From: Candidatus Saccharimonadota bacterium
GTDB lineage: Bacteria > Patescibacteriota > Saccharimonadia > Saccharimonadales > Saccharimonadaceae
NCBI GenBank assembly: GCA_030528625.1
Contig: JAUMYN010000001.1
Location: forward strand, 62,001-126,000
Direction of reading: 5' to 3'
Length of the DNA stretch: 64,000 nt
Positions 32,831 to 41,839 of this stretch are shown one piece after another; within the stretch, counting starts at the first letter, position 1; every line of letters starts with the position of its first letter. The position numbers and the translations under genes are program-made. Under the pieces are notes generated by a model. The model saw nothing but the letters and a program-made list of their open reading frames with translations. It did no database searches and was not told where the DNA came from.

Positions 32831-33563
32831 TTGGAAGATGCATCTCAATATGCAGGAGGCGAGTCTCTATTTGCATGGGTTGATGCAGCAGCTGCCGTCG
32901 CATCGTGATGTCGAGACAGTTGTCGCGCCAACCATGCTGACGCTACAAAGTCTGAGTTTGCAGGTAAATCGTCGTCTGGTAAAACTGGCGGCGCAGAACG
33001 GTTATTGGCGCGACCAGGGGCCATACACTGGTGAGACGCCAATTGCACATCTGCGAGGCATTGCTGATTATGTGCTGATCGGGCATTCCGAGCGGCGCTA
33101 TGTATTTCTGGAAGATGATAAGGAAGTTCGCCAAAAAGTACAAGCGGCGATTCGCAGCCGGTTGCAGCCAGTGCTTTGTATCGGCGAGACGGCTCACGAG
33201 CGAGCTCTGGGCGAAACGCGCGACGTGTTACATGATCAGCTTGGCAGCGGCCTGGCTAATGTGACGGCTGACGAACTGGTGCAGGTGGTGATTGCTTATG
33301 AACCAGTCTGGGCAATCGGTACTGGCGACTGCGCCCGCCCGAGCGATGTGGCGGAGGCGATACGCATTATTCGTCGCTACATGACGCACTTATTCGGCAA
33401 GCAGGCGGCGGAAGCGGTACGTGTTTTATATGGCGGCAGCGTAACAGTTGATAATGCTGACGGTTATCTGTCCATTGACGGGCTGGGTGGGCTGCTAGTC
33501 GGTGGAGCTAGCCTGGACGCGCATCAATTTTCGGCTATCGTGAGCAAGGCACATAGGAAATAA
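32808..33563 (+). CDS. tpiA: triosephosphate isomerase
   Basis: A 251-residue TIM barrel. Visible: the substrate-binding IIGNWKMHLN, catalytic His in IGHSERR, catalytic Glu in YEPVWAIGTGD (loop 6 follows), and VLYGGSVTVDNAD for phosphate binding. Two adjacent ATGs (32805, 32808) are possible; 32808 is seven bases from AAGGAG. It is co-translated with pgk. Confidence 0.95.
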   Translation: MRKLIIGNWKMHLNMQEASLYLHGLMQQLPSHRDVETVVAPTMLTLQSLSLQVNRRLVKLAAQNGYWRDQGPYTGETPIAHLRGIADYVLIGHSERRYVFLEDDKEVRQKVQAAIRSRLQPVLCIGETAHERALGETRDVLHDQLGSGLANVTADELVQVVIAYEPVWAIGTGDCARPSDVAEAIRIIRRYMTHLFGKQAAEAVRVLYGGSVTVDNADGYLSIDGLGGLLVGGASLDAHQFSAIVSKAHRK

Positions 33564-33575
33564 ACGGGAGGGCAT

Positions 33576-34850
33576 ATGACAGATATAGATTTTGACGAGT
33601 TGGATAGAGCCGTGGCGTCGCTCATGGAGCAGCGCAAAACAGCGGAGTCGCCAACTGCGGTTCAGGACGCTTCGTCCGACAAAAGTGAGCCATCGATTTC
33701 GGCCGCAACGATTCAGCCGCCAGCCGATCCATTTACCCCGGCTCAGCCCACTATGTCATCTGAACCGCCGGTGTCAGCGACCACTGCGCCATTGAATGAG
33801 CCAGCGGCATCAGCGAGTCAGTCTGTTGTTGCGCCCGTGCCGCCAGCCACTGTTTCCGATGAGTCAGCGATAGCCGGTGAGGCTATTGATACTCCCGAAC
33901 CATTGGTCGCTAGTGGCGATTCATCTGTTTCATACCAAGAACCGGGAGTCGCACAAGAAGCACCATCGACTGTTCCCGCGGCAACTATTACGCGACGTCC
34001 TTCGGGGAAGTTCATGGACGTGGTGCATCCGTCATCTGACATGACTCATGCGCGGACAGAACCGACTGTCCCAGTGGCGCGCACCGGGCTATCGCTGCAA
34101 CCGATGGGGGCGATCATCAATGATATTGCGCCGCCTGAAAACACGGTAGCCCTGTCTGAAGCAGCCGCTGAGGCGCTGGAGTTGGCGGAGCCGCCAGTAA
34201 CACTGAGTGACGAGGCGTTGCAGGTAGCAGAGGAGGTTGAGCCGCTAGCTGTGACATCTGAGCAAGATGCAGCGACCGAATATCAGCATATGGCGGATAC
34301 GGTGGCAGCATCGCTGGAGCAGTCAGCGGCTGAGCAAGTGGTATCACCGGCGCCATATACTGACGAGCCGCAAGGAGCTTCAACAAGCGAGCAGGCGGTC
34401 GCGGAGACTGAGGCGCCCCTGGCAACACCATTTCTCGCCGATGCCGTAGTCGACAAGCGGCCATTAGGCGGCGAGCAGCCAGCCGCAGGCGCGGCTATCG
34501 CTGAATCGCCAGCAGCAGTTGATGGGACGTCCGAAGCAGTATCATCAGCTGACGAAACGACACCAGCGGCACCGCTCCAGCCGGAACTGTCACGGGATGT
34601 GATGGCCCTAGAGTCAAGTGAATCGAAGCCTTCGACAGCGTTGATGGCCGATGCACTGTCGCAGAGTCTGGCGGGTGCGGGCGCGAGTGATGATGTGTCG
34701 ATGTTCGAAGTGGCGGCAGCGCAACCTGCCGCTGAAGCAGCAAGCGCTCCAAAAGCAAAATCGGGCTGGTCAACAGTGCTCTTTATTATCATTTTCTTGT
34801 TGCTAGGTGCGGCTGGCGGCGCAGCGGCCTACTTCTTCTTGCTACAATAG
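33576..34850 (+). CDS. tail-anchored Ala/Glu/Pro-rich low-complexity protein
   Basis: A 424-residue protein of unknown function. It begins with a short conserved-looking helix MTDIDFDELDRAVASLMEQ, continues as about 350 residues of Ala, Glu, Ser, Thr and Pro-rich acidic sequence that is almost certainly disordered, and ends with one hydrophobic helix (WSTVLFIIIFLLLGAAGGAA) and a few residues. With no signal peptide it would be a C-tail-anchored protein facing the cytoplasm. It has a GGGAGGG site and follows tpiA by 12 bases. The uvrD promoter lies inside its last codons. Confidence 0.75.
   Translation: MTDIDFDELDRAVASLMEQRKTAESPTAVQDASSDKSEPSISAATIQPPADPFTPAQPTMSSEPPVSATTAPLNEPAASASQSVVAPVPPATVSDESAIAGEAIDTPEPLVASGDSSVSYQEPGVAQEAPSTVPAATITRRPSGKFMDVVHPSSDMTHARTEPTVPVARTGLSLQPMGAIINDIAPPENTVALSEAAAEALELAEPPVTLSDEALQVAEEVEPLAVTSEQDAATEYQHMADTVAASLEQSAAEQVVSPAPYTDEPQGASTSEQAVAETEAPLATPFLADAVVDKRPLGGEQPAAGAAIAESPAAVDGTSEAVSSADETTPAAPLQPELSRDVMALESSESKPSTALMADALSQSLAGAGASDDVSMFEVAAAQPAAEAASAPKAKSGWSTVLFIIIFLLLGAAGGAAAYFFLLQ
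34843..34848 (+). promoter_or_regulatory. extended -10 of the uvrD-like gene (leaderless)
   Basis: TGC-TACAAT overlaps the stop of the upstream gene and ends six bases before ATG 34855. Confidence 0.65.
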
Positions 34851-34854
34851 GGTA

Positions 34855-36960
34855 ATGGACAGCTTGACAGGCTTAAATCCCGAACAGCGACGGGCAGTGG
34901 AACACGACACTGGCCCGCTGCTGATTTTGGCGGGTGCTGGCAGCGGTAAGACCAAAACCTTGACGCACCGCATTGCCCATTTGATTAGTCAGCGCGGTGT
35001 CTGGCCGAGCAAGATTTTGGCGGTGACATTCACGAATAAGGCGGCGCGTGAAATGCGTGAGCGGTTGGCGCTGCTGGTCGGCGAAAGTGCGGATAATCGG
35101 CAGTTTATGCCGTGGATGGGTACATTTCACAGTATCTGTGTTCGCCTGCTGCGAATGGACGGGCGAACGTTGGGCCTGGCGCCGAACTTTGTGATTTATG
35201 ATGAGGACGATCGGCTGGGGCTGATGAAACAGTTGATGAAAGCGCGCGGATTGACCGATCGTGATATTAAGCCGCGGGCGGTGACTGGGGCGATTTCTCA
35301 TGCGAAGAACGATATGCTGACGGCCGACGAGTACGCGACATCGGCGGCTGGGCCGATTAAACAGCGGATTGCTGAATTATACGCCGACTATGAGCGGGCA
35401 ATGCAGGCGGCTCAGGCGCTGGATTTTGACGATCTGCTTATTAAGGTCGTCGAGTTGCTCCGCCAGCACCCTGATATTCGTCAGAAATGGCAGCAGCAAT
35501 TTCAGCATATTTTGATTGATGAGTATCAGGATACGAACGCCGTGCAATATGCGTTGATTAAGCTACTGGTTGGTCCGGAGCGCAATCTCTGTGTGGTGGG
35601 TGATGATGCGCAGTCAATTTACAGTTTTCGCGGTGCGGATTATACGAATATTCTCAATTTTGAGCGCGATTTTCCGGGCGCGGTGGTGATCAAGTTGGAA
35701 CAGAACTATCGCTCCACCGGTGCTATTTTGGAGCTTGCCAATACTTTGATTCGGCATAATGTTAATCGGACTGATAAAAACCTCTGGACGGATGCAGGTG
35801 CGGGCGCACCGCCGCAACTATGGCAGCTATATTCTGAGGCGGAGGAGGCGCTGGCTATTGCTCATGAAATTACGCGGCAGACGAGCCTTGGGCGCGGTTA
35901 TGATGATATTGCCGTGCTGTACCGCACCAATGCGCAGAGTTACGCTATTGAGCGAGCGCTGCGTCAGGCCTATATTCCGTATAAAATTGTCGGCGGTCTG
36001 CGCTTTTTGGATCGGGCGGTGGTCAAAGATGTCTTGGCGTATCTGCGCCTGCTATATCAGCCGTATGATCGGGTGAGTTTTACGCGTATTGTTAATTTGC
36101 CGAAGCGCGGCATTGGCGCGGTGAGCGTGGCGAAGTTTTTGGCGTGGCATGACGGAACGGGGCGGAGTATTGTTGAGGATTTGGCGCGGGCAGACGAGGC
36201 GGATGGGCTAACGGCGCGCACCACGATACCACTGATGAGTCTCGGTGTATTGTTGCAAGAATTACAACAGCTTCTTGATGGCGCGCCAGCTGATGTGTTG
36301 GAGCAAATTATTCAGCGCACGGGCTATAGTGATTACGTCAATGACGGCAGCGTACAGGCCGAGGAGCGGCAGGAAAACCTTGGCGTGCTGATCGCCGAGG
36401 CCAAGGCCTATACTGATGTGCCGACATTCTTAGAGGAGATGGCGCTGATGTCGGCCAGCGACGACCATGCGGAGCGGCAAGTTACCTTGATGACGCTGCA
36501 CGCTGCTAAGGGCCTGGAGTTCCCGGTGGTGTTTATGGCTGGCCTTGAAGAAGGTATCTTGCCGCATGCTCGGGTGTTTGATTCGGGGAAGTCTGATGAC
36601 ATTGAGGAGGAGCGCCGTCTCTGTTATGTGGGGGTAACGCGCGCTCGAGAGGAGCTGTTTATTAGCTGCGCTTCTTCGCGAACGCAGTTTGGGCAGATTG
36701 GATACAATCTACCGTCGCGCTTTTTGGACGAGATGGGGCTGCTGAAGACTGCCGGGCTTGATAAGCCAGCTGCGCCGCCAAGCTACGAGCCGGAGTTCTT
36801 CTCGGATGACAGCGGCATTGATGTTGGCGATCGGGTGCGGAGTCCGCGGTTTGGCGATGGCGAAGTGATCGACAGCGAAGGGCTTGGCGTGACGGTGCGA
36901 TTTGACAATGGCGTCATCAAAAAGCTCAATGTTGAGTTCGCGCGGTTGGAGAAACTGTGA
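34855..36960 (+). CDS. pcrA: UvrD/PcrA-type DNA helicase
   Basis: A 701-residue superfamily 1A 3'-5' helicase for repair and removal of replication blocks. Motifs: Walker A ILAGAGSGKTKTL, Ia TFTNKAAREM, II IDEYQDTN, III VVGDDAQSIYSFRGAD, IV QNYRSTGAIL, V LMTLHAAKGLEFPVVF, VI YVGVTRAREEL. The C terminus (GDRVRSPRFGDGEV to ARLEKL) is the Tudor-like domain of PcrA that contacts RNA polymerase. The start is set by the -10 spacing; a longer frame to 34807 crosses it. Confidence 0.95.
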   Translation: MDSLTGLNPEQRRAVEHDTGPLLILAGAGSGKTKTLTHRIAHLISQRGVWPSKILAVTFTNKAAREMRERLALLVGESADNRQFMPWMGTFHSICVRLLRMDGRTLGLAPNFVIYDEDDRLGLMKQLMKARGLTDRDIKPRAVTGAISHAKNDMLTADEYATSAAGPIKQRIAELYADYERAMQAAQALDFDDLLIKVVELLRQHPDIRQKWQQQFQHILIDEYQDTNAVQYALIKLLVGPERNLCVVGDDAQSIYSFRGADYTNILNFERDFPGAVVIKLEQNYRSTGAILELANTLIRHNVNRTDKNLWTDAGAGAPPQLWQLYSEAEEALAIAHEITRQTSLGRGYDDIAVLYRTNAQSYAIERALRQAYIPYKIVGGLRFLDRAVVKDVLAYLRLLYQPYDRVSFTRIVNLPKRGIGAVSVAKFLAWHDGTGRSIVEDLARADEADGLTARTTIPLMSLGVLLQELQQLLDGAPADVLEQIIQRTGYSDYVNDGSVQAEERQENLGVLIAEAKAYTDVPTFLEEMALMSASDDHAERQVTLMTLHAAKGLEFPVVFMAGLEEGILPHARVFDSGKSDDIEEERRLCYVGVTRAREELFISCASSRTQFGQIGYNLPSRFLDEMGLLKTAGLDKPAAPPSYEPEFFSDDSGIDVGDRVRSPRFGDGEVIDSEGLGVTVRFDNGVIKKLNVEFARLEKL

Positions 36961-36981
36961 TACACTACAGAGCGGATTAGT

Positions 36982-38010
36982 ATGAGCTATTTTCGAATCG
37001 TACGAATGCATGTTGGCGGGCGAATACCGTTACTGCTTGCTATGCTTGCGGCTAGTGTCATCGGGTTGTCAGTGACGCAGCGGGCGTTGGCGCAGGGCGG
37101 TCAGGGCGTATCGGTGCAGGCTCAGCGTCTCATTACGATCCATGATCGCCACCAAGAACGTGTGGTGCTGACGACGGCGCGGACGACGCGTCAGGTATTG
37201 GCGTCAGCGGGGATTGTTACGACAACGCATGATTTGGTGCGGCCAACGCTAGATGAGCCGTTGGCTGAGAAAGAGCCGGTCATTACCATCACGCGTGCCC
37301 GGCCGATCACGGTGATTGATGGCAGCCGTCGCGTCCGGCTGATGACAGCCGAACAAGCACCGACGGCTATTGCTCAGGCGGCTGGCCTGCCCCTGTACGA
37401 GGGCGATCGGGTGGAGCTAACGTTGTCGCGCCATATTTTGATTGACGGGCCCGGGCCAGTACTGACGCTTCACCGCGCCCCGAGCAGACTGCTGAACATC
37501 GATCAGCCGCTACCATTTGAGGTGAAGCAGCAGATTGATCCTACTAAGCCAGCTGGTTTTCGCCAGGTAGTGCAGGTTGGCGTGCAAGGTGTGCGTCGGG
37601 TTACTTTTGAACTCAGTCTGCGGCAGGGGCGCGAGGTGGCGCGGCGTGAAGTAGCCAGTGCGGTGCTGACTCCAGCGATTGAGCAGCGGGAAATTATCGG
37701 CACCAAACCAGAAGCAATGCCCTATACTGGCGGCGGCAATAAGGATCAGTGGCTGGCGGCCTCGGGGATTCCGCGCGATCAGTGGGGATATGTTGAGTGG
37801 TTGGTGCAGAAAGAGAGTGGCTGGAACCCGAATGCGCGCAATCCTCGCAGCGGTGCTTGCGGCTTGGCGCAGGCGCTTCCGTGCAGCAAGGTTGGTGCCG
37901 ATCCGCATAATCCAGTCGTTTCGTTGCGCTGGATGCACGGCTATGTGACCAAGCGGTACGGGTCGTGGGCTGCTGCTGTGGCGCATAGTAAGCGGCATAA
38001 TTGGTATTAG
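36982..38010 (+). CDS. Rpf-like exported protein: DUF348, G5, lysozyme-like domain
   Basis: A 342-residue exported protein. Signal segment about 14-36, then two DUF348 (ubiquitin-like) repeats (about 45-165: TARTTRQVLASAGI and TAEQAPTAIAQAAGLPLYEGD), a G5 domain (about 175-235, ending EQREIIGTKP), and a lytic-transglycosylase-like domain (WLVQKESGWNPNA, SGACGLAQALP, SWAAAVAHSKRHNWY) with the catalytic Glu in KES. This is the domain order of actinobacterial RpfB. It should cut peptidoglycan at growth sites or in a partner's wall. A TACACT box lies 15 bases upstream. It is followed by a paralogue with a different catalytic end. Confidence 0.85.
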   Translation: MSYFRIVRMHVGGRIPLLLAMLAASVIGLSVTQRALAQGGQGVSVQAQRLITIHDRHQERVVLTTARTTRQVLASAGIVTTTHDLVRPTLDEPLAEKEPVITITRARPITVIDGSRRVRLMTAEQAPTAIAQAAGLPLYEGDRVELTLSRHILIDGPGPVLTLHRAPSRLLNIDQPLPFEVKQQIDPTKPAGFRQVVQVGVQGVRRVTFELSLRQGREVARREVASAVLTPAIEQREIIGTKPEAMPYTGGGNKDQWLAASGIPRDQWGYVEWLVQKESGWNPNARNPRSGACGLAQALPCSKVGADPHNPVVSLRWMHGYVTKRYGSWAAAVAHSKRHNWY

Positions 38011-38024
38011 CCTCCCTAAAGTGG

Positions 38025-38030
38025 TATAAT
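38025..38030 (+). promoter_or_regulatory. extended -10 of the YabE-like gene
   Basis: TGG-TATAAT ends nine bases before ATG 38040, so +1 falls within a few bases of the start. Confidence 0.55.
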
Positions 38031-38039
38031 GACTTCACT

Positions 38040-39056
38040 ATGCACCGAGGAAATATCCTGATGAGGATCGGCTTGGCAATATCTGCGGGACTGTTGGTGG
38101 CGCATGGCTCGGTGTACGCAGCGCAGGCGGCCCTGCCGATGGAAAAAATTATCGATGTTCAGGTAGATGGGCAGCAGCGCTCGGTTGTTAGTACTGCTGG
38201 TACGGTGCGGCAGGCGCTGGCAGCAGCTGGTATAGCGGTGAACAAAGCCGACCTAATTGAGCCAGGCTTAGACGCGGCGCTGGAGGGCTCGGCAGCTCGG
38301 ATTAACGTGCGACGCGCCCGGCTGGCCACGGTGGTGGATGGGACGCGGCGCATTCGAGTAACGACTGCCGAGCGGGAGTCGGCTGCGATTGTGCGGGCGG
38401 CTGGGATAACGCTGTATCCTGAGGATACGGTGCAGGCTGTGGCCTCTGATCAAGTGTTGATTGATGATGCTAGCCTAGTGCTAGAAATACGACGTTCGCC
38501 GCAGCGAACGGTGGTCGAAACCGAGCTGATACCGTTTGCGGTGGAGCGCACGCACGACCATACGCGACCAGCTGGCGAGCGACAGGTGGTGGCACCGGGC
38601 AAGGCTGGGTTGAAGCGGATTACTTATCAAGTGGCGGTGCGGCGCGGTGTCGAAGTGAGCCGCCAGCGGCTGGCTGAAGAAATAGTGGCGCAGCCAACGA
38701 CTCAGCGCGAAATTATTGGCGCCAAGCCGACCAATCCGCTCACTAAGGCGCGCGGGGCGCATATCTTTACCGACTCGCGCGGTGTGGCGCATCGCGAGAC
38801 GTATTATGATTTGCCGATGAGTGTGGTGATGGGTGCGTGCGGCGCTGGCGGTCGGTATTCGGTGCGGGCTGATGGTGCGAAGATTGACAAAGATGGCTAC
38901 GTGATCGTGGCGGCTCACCTCGGTAATTACCCGCGCTGCTCAGTCGTAGAAACAAGCATGGGGCCGGGCAAGGTGTACGATACGGGCGGCTTTGCCAAGG
39001 TGCATCCGCATGGATTTGATCTGGCGACTGACTGGACGAATGGAGACGGGCGTTAG
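38040..39056 (+). CDS. YabE-like exported protein: DUF348, G5, 3D domain
   Basis: A 338-residue exported protein paralogous to the gene before it over DUF348 and G5. Signal peptide (M..LMRIGLAISAGLLVAHGSVYA), two DUF348 repeats (TAGTVRQALAAAGI, TAERESAAIVRAAGITLYPED), G5 (ending TQREIIGAKP), then a 3D-type double-psi barrel with conserved acids, GKVYDTGGFAKVHPHGFDLATDW. The 3D domain is the lytic-transglycosylase-like end of B. subtilis YabE. ATG 38040 is nine bases from TATAAT; ATG 38061 with a GAGGAAA site is an alternative. The stop directly abuts rsmA. Confidence 0.85.
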   Translation: MHRGNILMRIGLAISAGLLVAHGSVYAAQAALPMEKIIDVQVDGQQRSVVSTAGTVRQALAAAGIAVNKADLIEPGLDAALEGSAARINVRRARLATVVDGTRRIRVTTAERESAAIVRAAGITLYPEDTVQAVASDQVLIDDASLVLEIRRSPQRTVVETELIPFAVERTHDHTRPAGERQVVAPGKAGLKRITYQVAVRRGVEVSRQRLAEEIVAQPTTQREIIGAKPTNPLTKARGAHIFTDSRGVAHRETYYDLPMSVVMGACGAGGRYSVRADGAKIDKDGYVIVAAHLGNYPRCSVVETSMGPGKVYDTGGFAKVHPHGFDLATDWTNGDGR

Positions 39057-39854
39057 ATGAGGGAGGCTCGGGCGCGTAAGGGGCCGAAAAAAGAACTGGG
39101 ACAGCATTGGCTGAAGGATCCGGAGATATTGGCAGCGATTGCCGAGGCGGCGGAAGTAAACGCGGACGATACGGTGCTTGAGATTGGGTCGGGATTGGGT
39201 ACGCTGACCAGCCGGCTACTGGCGCGGGCTAAGCGGGTGATTGCCGTTGAGCTTGATGCTGATTTGGCGCGCAAATTGCCAGGGCAGTTTCCAGGTAAAG
39301 ATTTGACAGTGGTGAATGAAGATATTTTGCAGTTTGATCTGAATACGCTACCGGCTGGCTACAAAGTAGTGGCCAATGTGCCGTACTATATCACCAGTAA
39401 AATCGTTGAGAAGTTAATGACGGCCGACAATAAACCAAGCGCAGCGGTGCTGTTGGTGCAAAAAGAGGTGGCGGAGCGGATCGCGGCCGGTCCTGGCGAG
39501 ATGAGCATTTTGGCCGTGGCAGCGCAGGTCTATGCCGAAACGGAGCTTGATATTGAGGTTCCGCGGGAGTTTTTCACGCCGCCGCCAAAAGTTGACTCTC
39601 AAGTGGTGGTGCTATGGACGCGACCAGAGCCATTGGTGAAGCCTGAAGATGAGAAAGACTTTTTCCGCGTGGTGAAGGCCGGCTTTGCGGCCAAGCGCAA
39701 AAAACTGCGCAGTTCCATCGCCGGGGGGTTGGCATTGAGTAAGCTTGAGGCCGAAGAGTTATTGTGTCAAGCAGGTATAAACCCTGAGCAGCGCGCCGAG
39801 GACCTGGCGATTGATGATTGGCTGCGGCTGATGCAGGAGTGGCGCGGGCAATGA
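39057..39854 (+). CDS. rsmA: 16S rRNA (A1518/A1519) dimethyltransferase
   Basis: A 265-residue KsgA enzyme. Motifs: KKELGQHWLKDP, SAM-binding VLEIGSGLGTLTSRLL, VNEDILQFDL, the adenine-binding ANVPYYITSKIV (NxPY) and the C-terminal FAAKRKKLRSSI. The ATG directly follows the stop of the YabE-like gene. The rpf/yabE to ksgA linkage is also seen in Actinobacteria and Bacillus. Confidence 0.95.
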   Translation: MREARARKGPKKELGQHWLKDPEILAAIAEAAEVNADDTVLEIGSGLGTLTSRLLARAKRVIAVELDADLARKLPGQFPGKDLTVVNEDILQFDLNTLPAGYKVVANVPYYITSKIVEKLMTADNKPSAAVLLVQKEVAERIAAGPGEMSILAVAAQVYAETELDIEVPREFFTPPPKVDSQVVVLWTRPEPLVKPEDEKDFFRVVKAGFAAKRKKLRSSIAGGLALSKLEAEELLCQAGINPEQRAEDLAIDDWLRLMQEWRGQ

Positions 39855-40585
39855 TCGCGAGCAATCAGCCGACTTGCTTTCCGCCCGATGTGCTCGTGGC
39901 GGTGTCGTCGCGTTCTGACGGCACCATGCTCGATCGCCCGCGCGGCGTGCATCACCCCGAGGTGGTGGCAAGTCGCCGCTCATTTTGCCAAAAGAACGGC
40001 ATTGTGTATGATGATGTGGTGTATCAGCGGATCGTTTACGGCGAGAAGCGGCGGTATGATTGTATGGCGGAAGTTGATTGCGGCATGACCACGGCGTATA
40101 CGTCGGAGTTGATGGCGGACGGATTATTTACGAAAGAACGCGGTGTTGCCTTGTTCTTGCCGGTGTCCGATTGTATTGCGGCGGTACTCTATGATCCAGT
40201 CGCGAAGCATCTGGCGATGCTGCACCTCGGGCGGCATTCAACGATCGCGGGGCTGATGCGGCGCGGGATTGCTGCCTTTTTACAAGCCGACTCGCGTCCA
40301 GAGGATATCGTCGTTTGGATGAGTCCAAGCGCCCAGGCCGAGACCTACGTGATGCAGTATTTTGATCAGGCAAATAAATCGGATTGGCGCGACTTTTACC
40401 GCCAGTCGCCGGAGGGGATTCATCTGGATATGCAGGGATATAATGCGGCCGTTTGTCGGCGCGCGGGTATCCCGGCTGCCAACATTCATTGTTCGCCCAT
40501 CAATACCATGACGAACCCAGACTACTTTTCTCACGCCTGCGGCGAGCGATCGGGTCGGATAGCGGTAGTGGCGATGATGTTGTGA
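39851..40585 (+). CDS. laccase-domain (PgeF/YfiH family) protein
   Basis: A 244-residue protein of the peptidoglycan-editing factor/multicopper-polyphenol-oxidase-like family, whose members act on purine nucleosides or guard muropeptide composition. Visible metal and active-site residues: ADxDCGMT region (AEVDCGMTTAYTSE), LPVSDCIAAVLYDP and LHLGRHSTIAGLM. The family usually has H-x-G-W-R-G where this has HLGRHS, so it is a divergent member. The start overlaps rsmA by ATGA; longer in-frame extensions are rejected. Confidence 0.8.
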   Translation: MIASNQPTCFPPDVLVAVSSRSDGTMLDRPRGVHHPEVVASRRSFCQKNGIVYDDVVYQRIVYGEKRRYDCMAEVDCGMTTAYTSELMADGLFTKERGVALFLPVSDCIAAVLYDPVAKHLAMLHLGRHSTIAGLMRRGIAAFLQADSRPEDIVVWMSPSAQAETYVMQYFDQANKSDWRDFYRQSPEGIHLDMQGYNAAVCRRAGIPAANIHCSPINTMTNPDYFSHACGERSGRIAVVAMML

Positions 40586-40620
40586 TACACGTAAGGAAGC
40601 AATGCGTAAGGAGGATTTTT

Positions 40621-41838
40621 ATGAAGACGAATGCACCAATTCTCAAACGACAATCTCAGCATTTATTTTTCCAGGATGCTGATGTTGATTTTATGTTCAA
40701 TTGGCAGCTGGGTATCGCAGAGGTTTTTGGTCTATCGCATGGCGAGCTGTACTATCTTGCACAGCAGATTGGCAAGCGAAGTACTCCTGAGAAGTGGCGG
40801 ACTGCTTTTACGCGGCATGCCGAGTATGCGCGGCGTCAGGCCGTAGAGGTTGCGCGCAGTCATCAGACCGCTGCGAATTATCAGCTGGCAGCTACCTATG
40901 CGTATCGCGCGGCGCTGCAAATGACTGATCCGTACAGCGCTGAGTATGGCGAGCTGGTGGCAGGTATGGAGCAGTCGTTTGCCGAAGCGATGCGACGAAT
41001 GGACGCACCACTTGAGCCGATAACCATCGCCTATCAAGAAAGTTATCTGCCAGGCTACTATCTGCACACGGGCAATGATCGGCCAACCGTCATGATGGTG
41101 GGTGGCGGTGACACGTATCGTGAAGACCTGTTTTATTTTGCTGGTTATCCGGGCTGGCAGCGTGGCTACAATGTATTGATGGTTGATCTGCCGGGGCAAG
41201 GGACAAATCCGCAGCGGGGGTTAATATTTACGGTTCGTATGGACGAAGCAATATCGACCTGTATCGACTGGCTGGAACAGCGCAATCCGCGCCTTGAGCA
41301 GTTGGCGGTGTACGGCGTGAGTGGTGGTGGCTATTTTTCTGCGCAGGCTGCTCAGTACGATGAGCGCATCACGGCATGGATTGCCAGTACACCGATTTAC
41401 GATATAGCGAGACTGTTCCGACAGGAGTTTGGCGCGGTGCTGAGGGTACCTGGCTGGATGACGAAGCTACTGACGCGACTGGCGGGAGCAACAAATCAGC
41501 ATACCGCATTGGCGCTGAAAAAATATGCCTGGCAATTTGGTGGTAGTGATTTTCGGATGATGGTTAAGGAGGTTGAGCAGCGGGCAACCGTGGTGCGGCA
41601 CGAGAAGATTCAGTGCCCCGCCCTGTTTTTAGTGGGTGAAGGCGAGGGCATCGAGCTACAGCGACAAGCGCATGAGCTGCATGATGCACTCACTGAGCGA
41701 GATATAGCGGTGACGCTCCATTCTTTTAGCGCGCAGAGTGGCGCTGATGCCCATTGTCAGGTGAATAATCTGCGCTTGGCCCACAGCGTGGTGTTTGATT
41801 GGCTGGACGAGCGGTTTGGCTTGGCGGGAGGAGTGTAA
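40621..41838 (+). CDS. alpha/beta hydrolase (FrsA-like)
   Basis: A 405-residue serine hydrolase. A helical N-terminal region (about 1-135) precedes the alpha/beta fold: TVMMVGGGDTYREDLFYF (oxyanion region), LMVDLPGQGTNP, nucleophile Ser in VYGVSGGGYFSAQA, acid near LFLVGEGEGIEL and His in SGADAHCQVNN. This layout resembles FrsA-type esterases and acyl-peptide hydrolases. The substrate is unknown. GTAAGGAGG lies six bases before ATG 40621; an upstream frame to 40453 overlaps the laccase-domain gene. Confidence 0.85.
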   Translation: MKTNAPILKRQSQHLFFQDADVDFMFNWQLGIAEVFGLSHGELYYLAQQIGKRSTPEKWRTAFTRHAEYARRQAVEVARSHQTAANYQLAATYAYRAALQMTDPYSAEYGELVAGMEQSFAEAMRRMDAPLEPITIAYQESYLPGYYLHTGNDRPTVMMVGGGDTYREDLFYFAGYPGWQRGYNVLMVDLPGQGTNPQRGLIFTVRMDEAISTCIDWLEQRNPRLEQLAVYGVSGGGYFSAQAAQYDERITAWIASTPIYDIARLFRQEFGAVLRVPGWMTKLLTRLAGATNQHTALALKKYAWQFGGSDFRMMVKEVEQRATVVRHEKIQCPALFLVGEGEGIELQRQAHELHDALTERDIAVTLHSFSAQSGADAHCQVNNLRLAHSVVFDWLDERFGLAGGV

Positions 41839-41839
41839 A

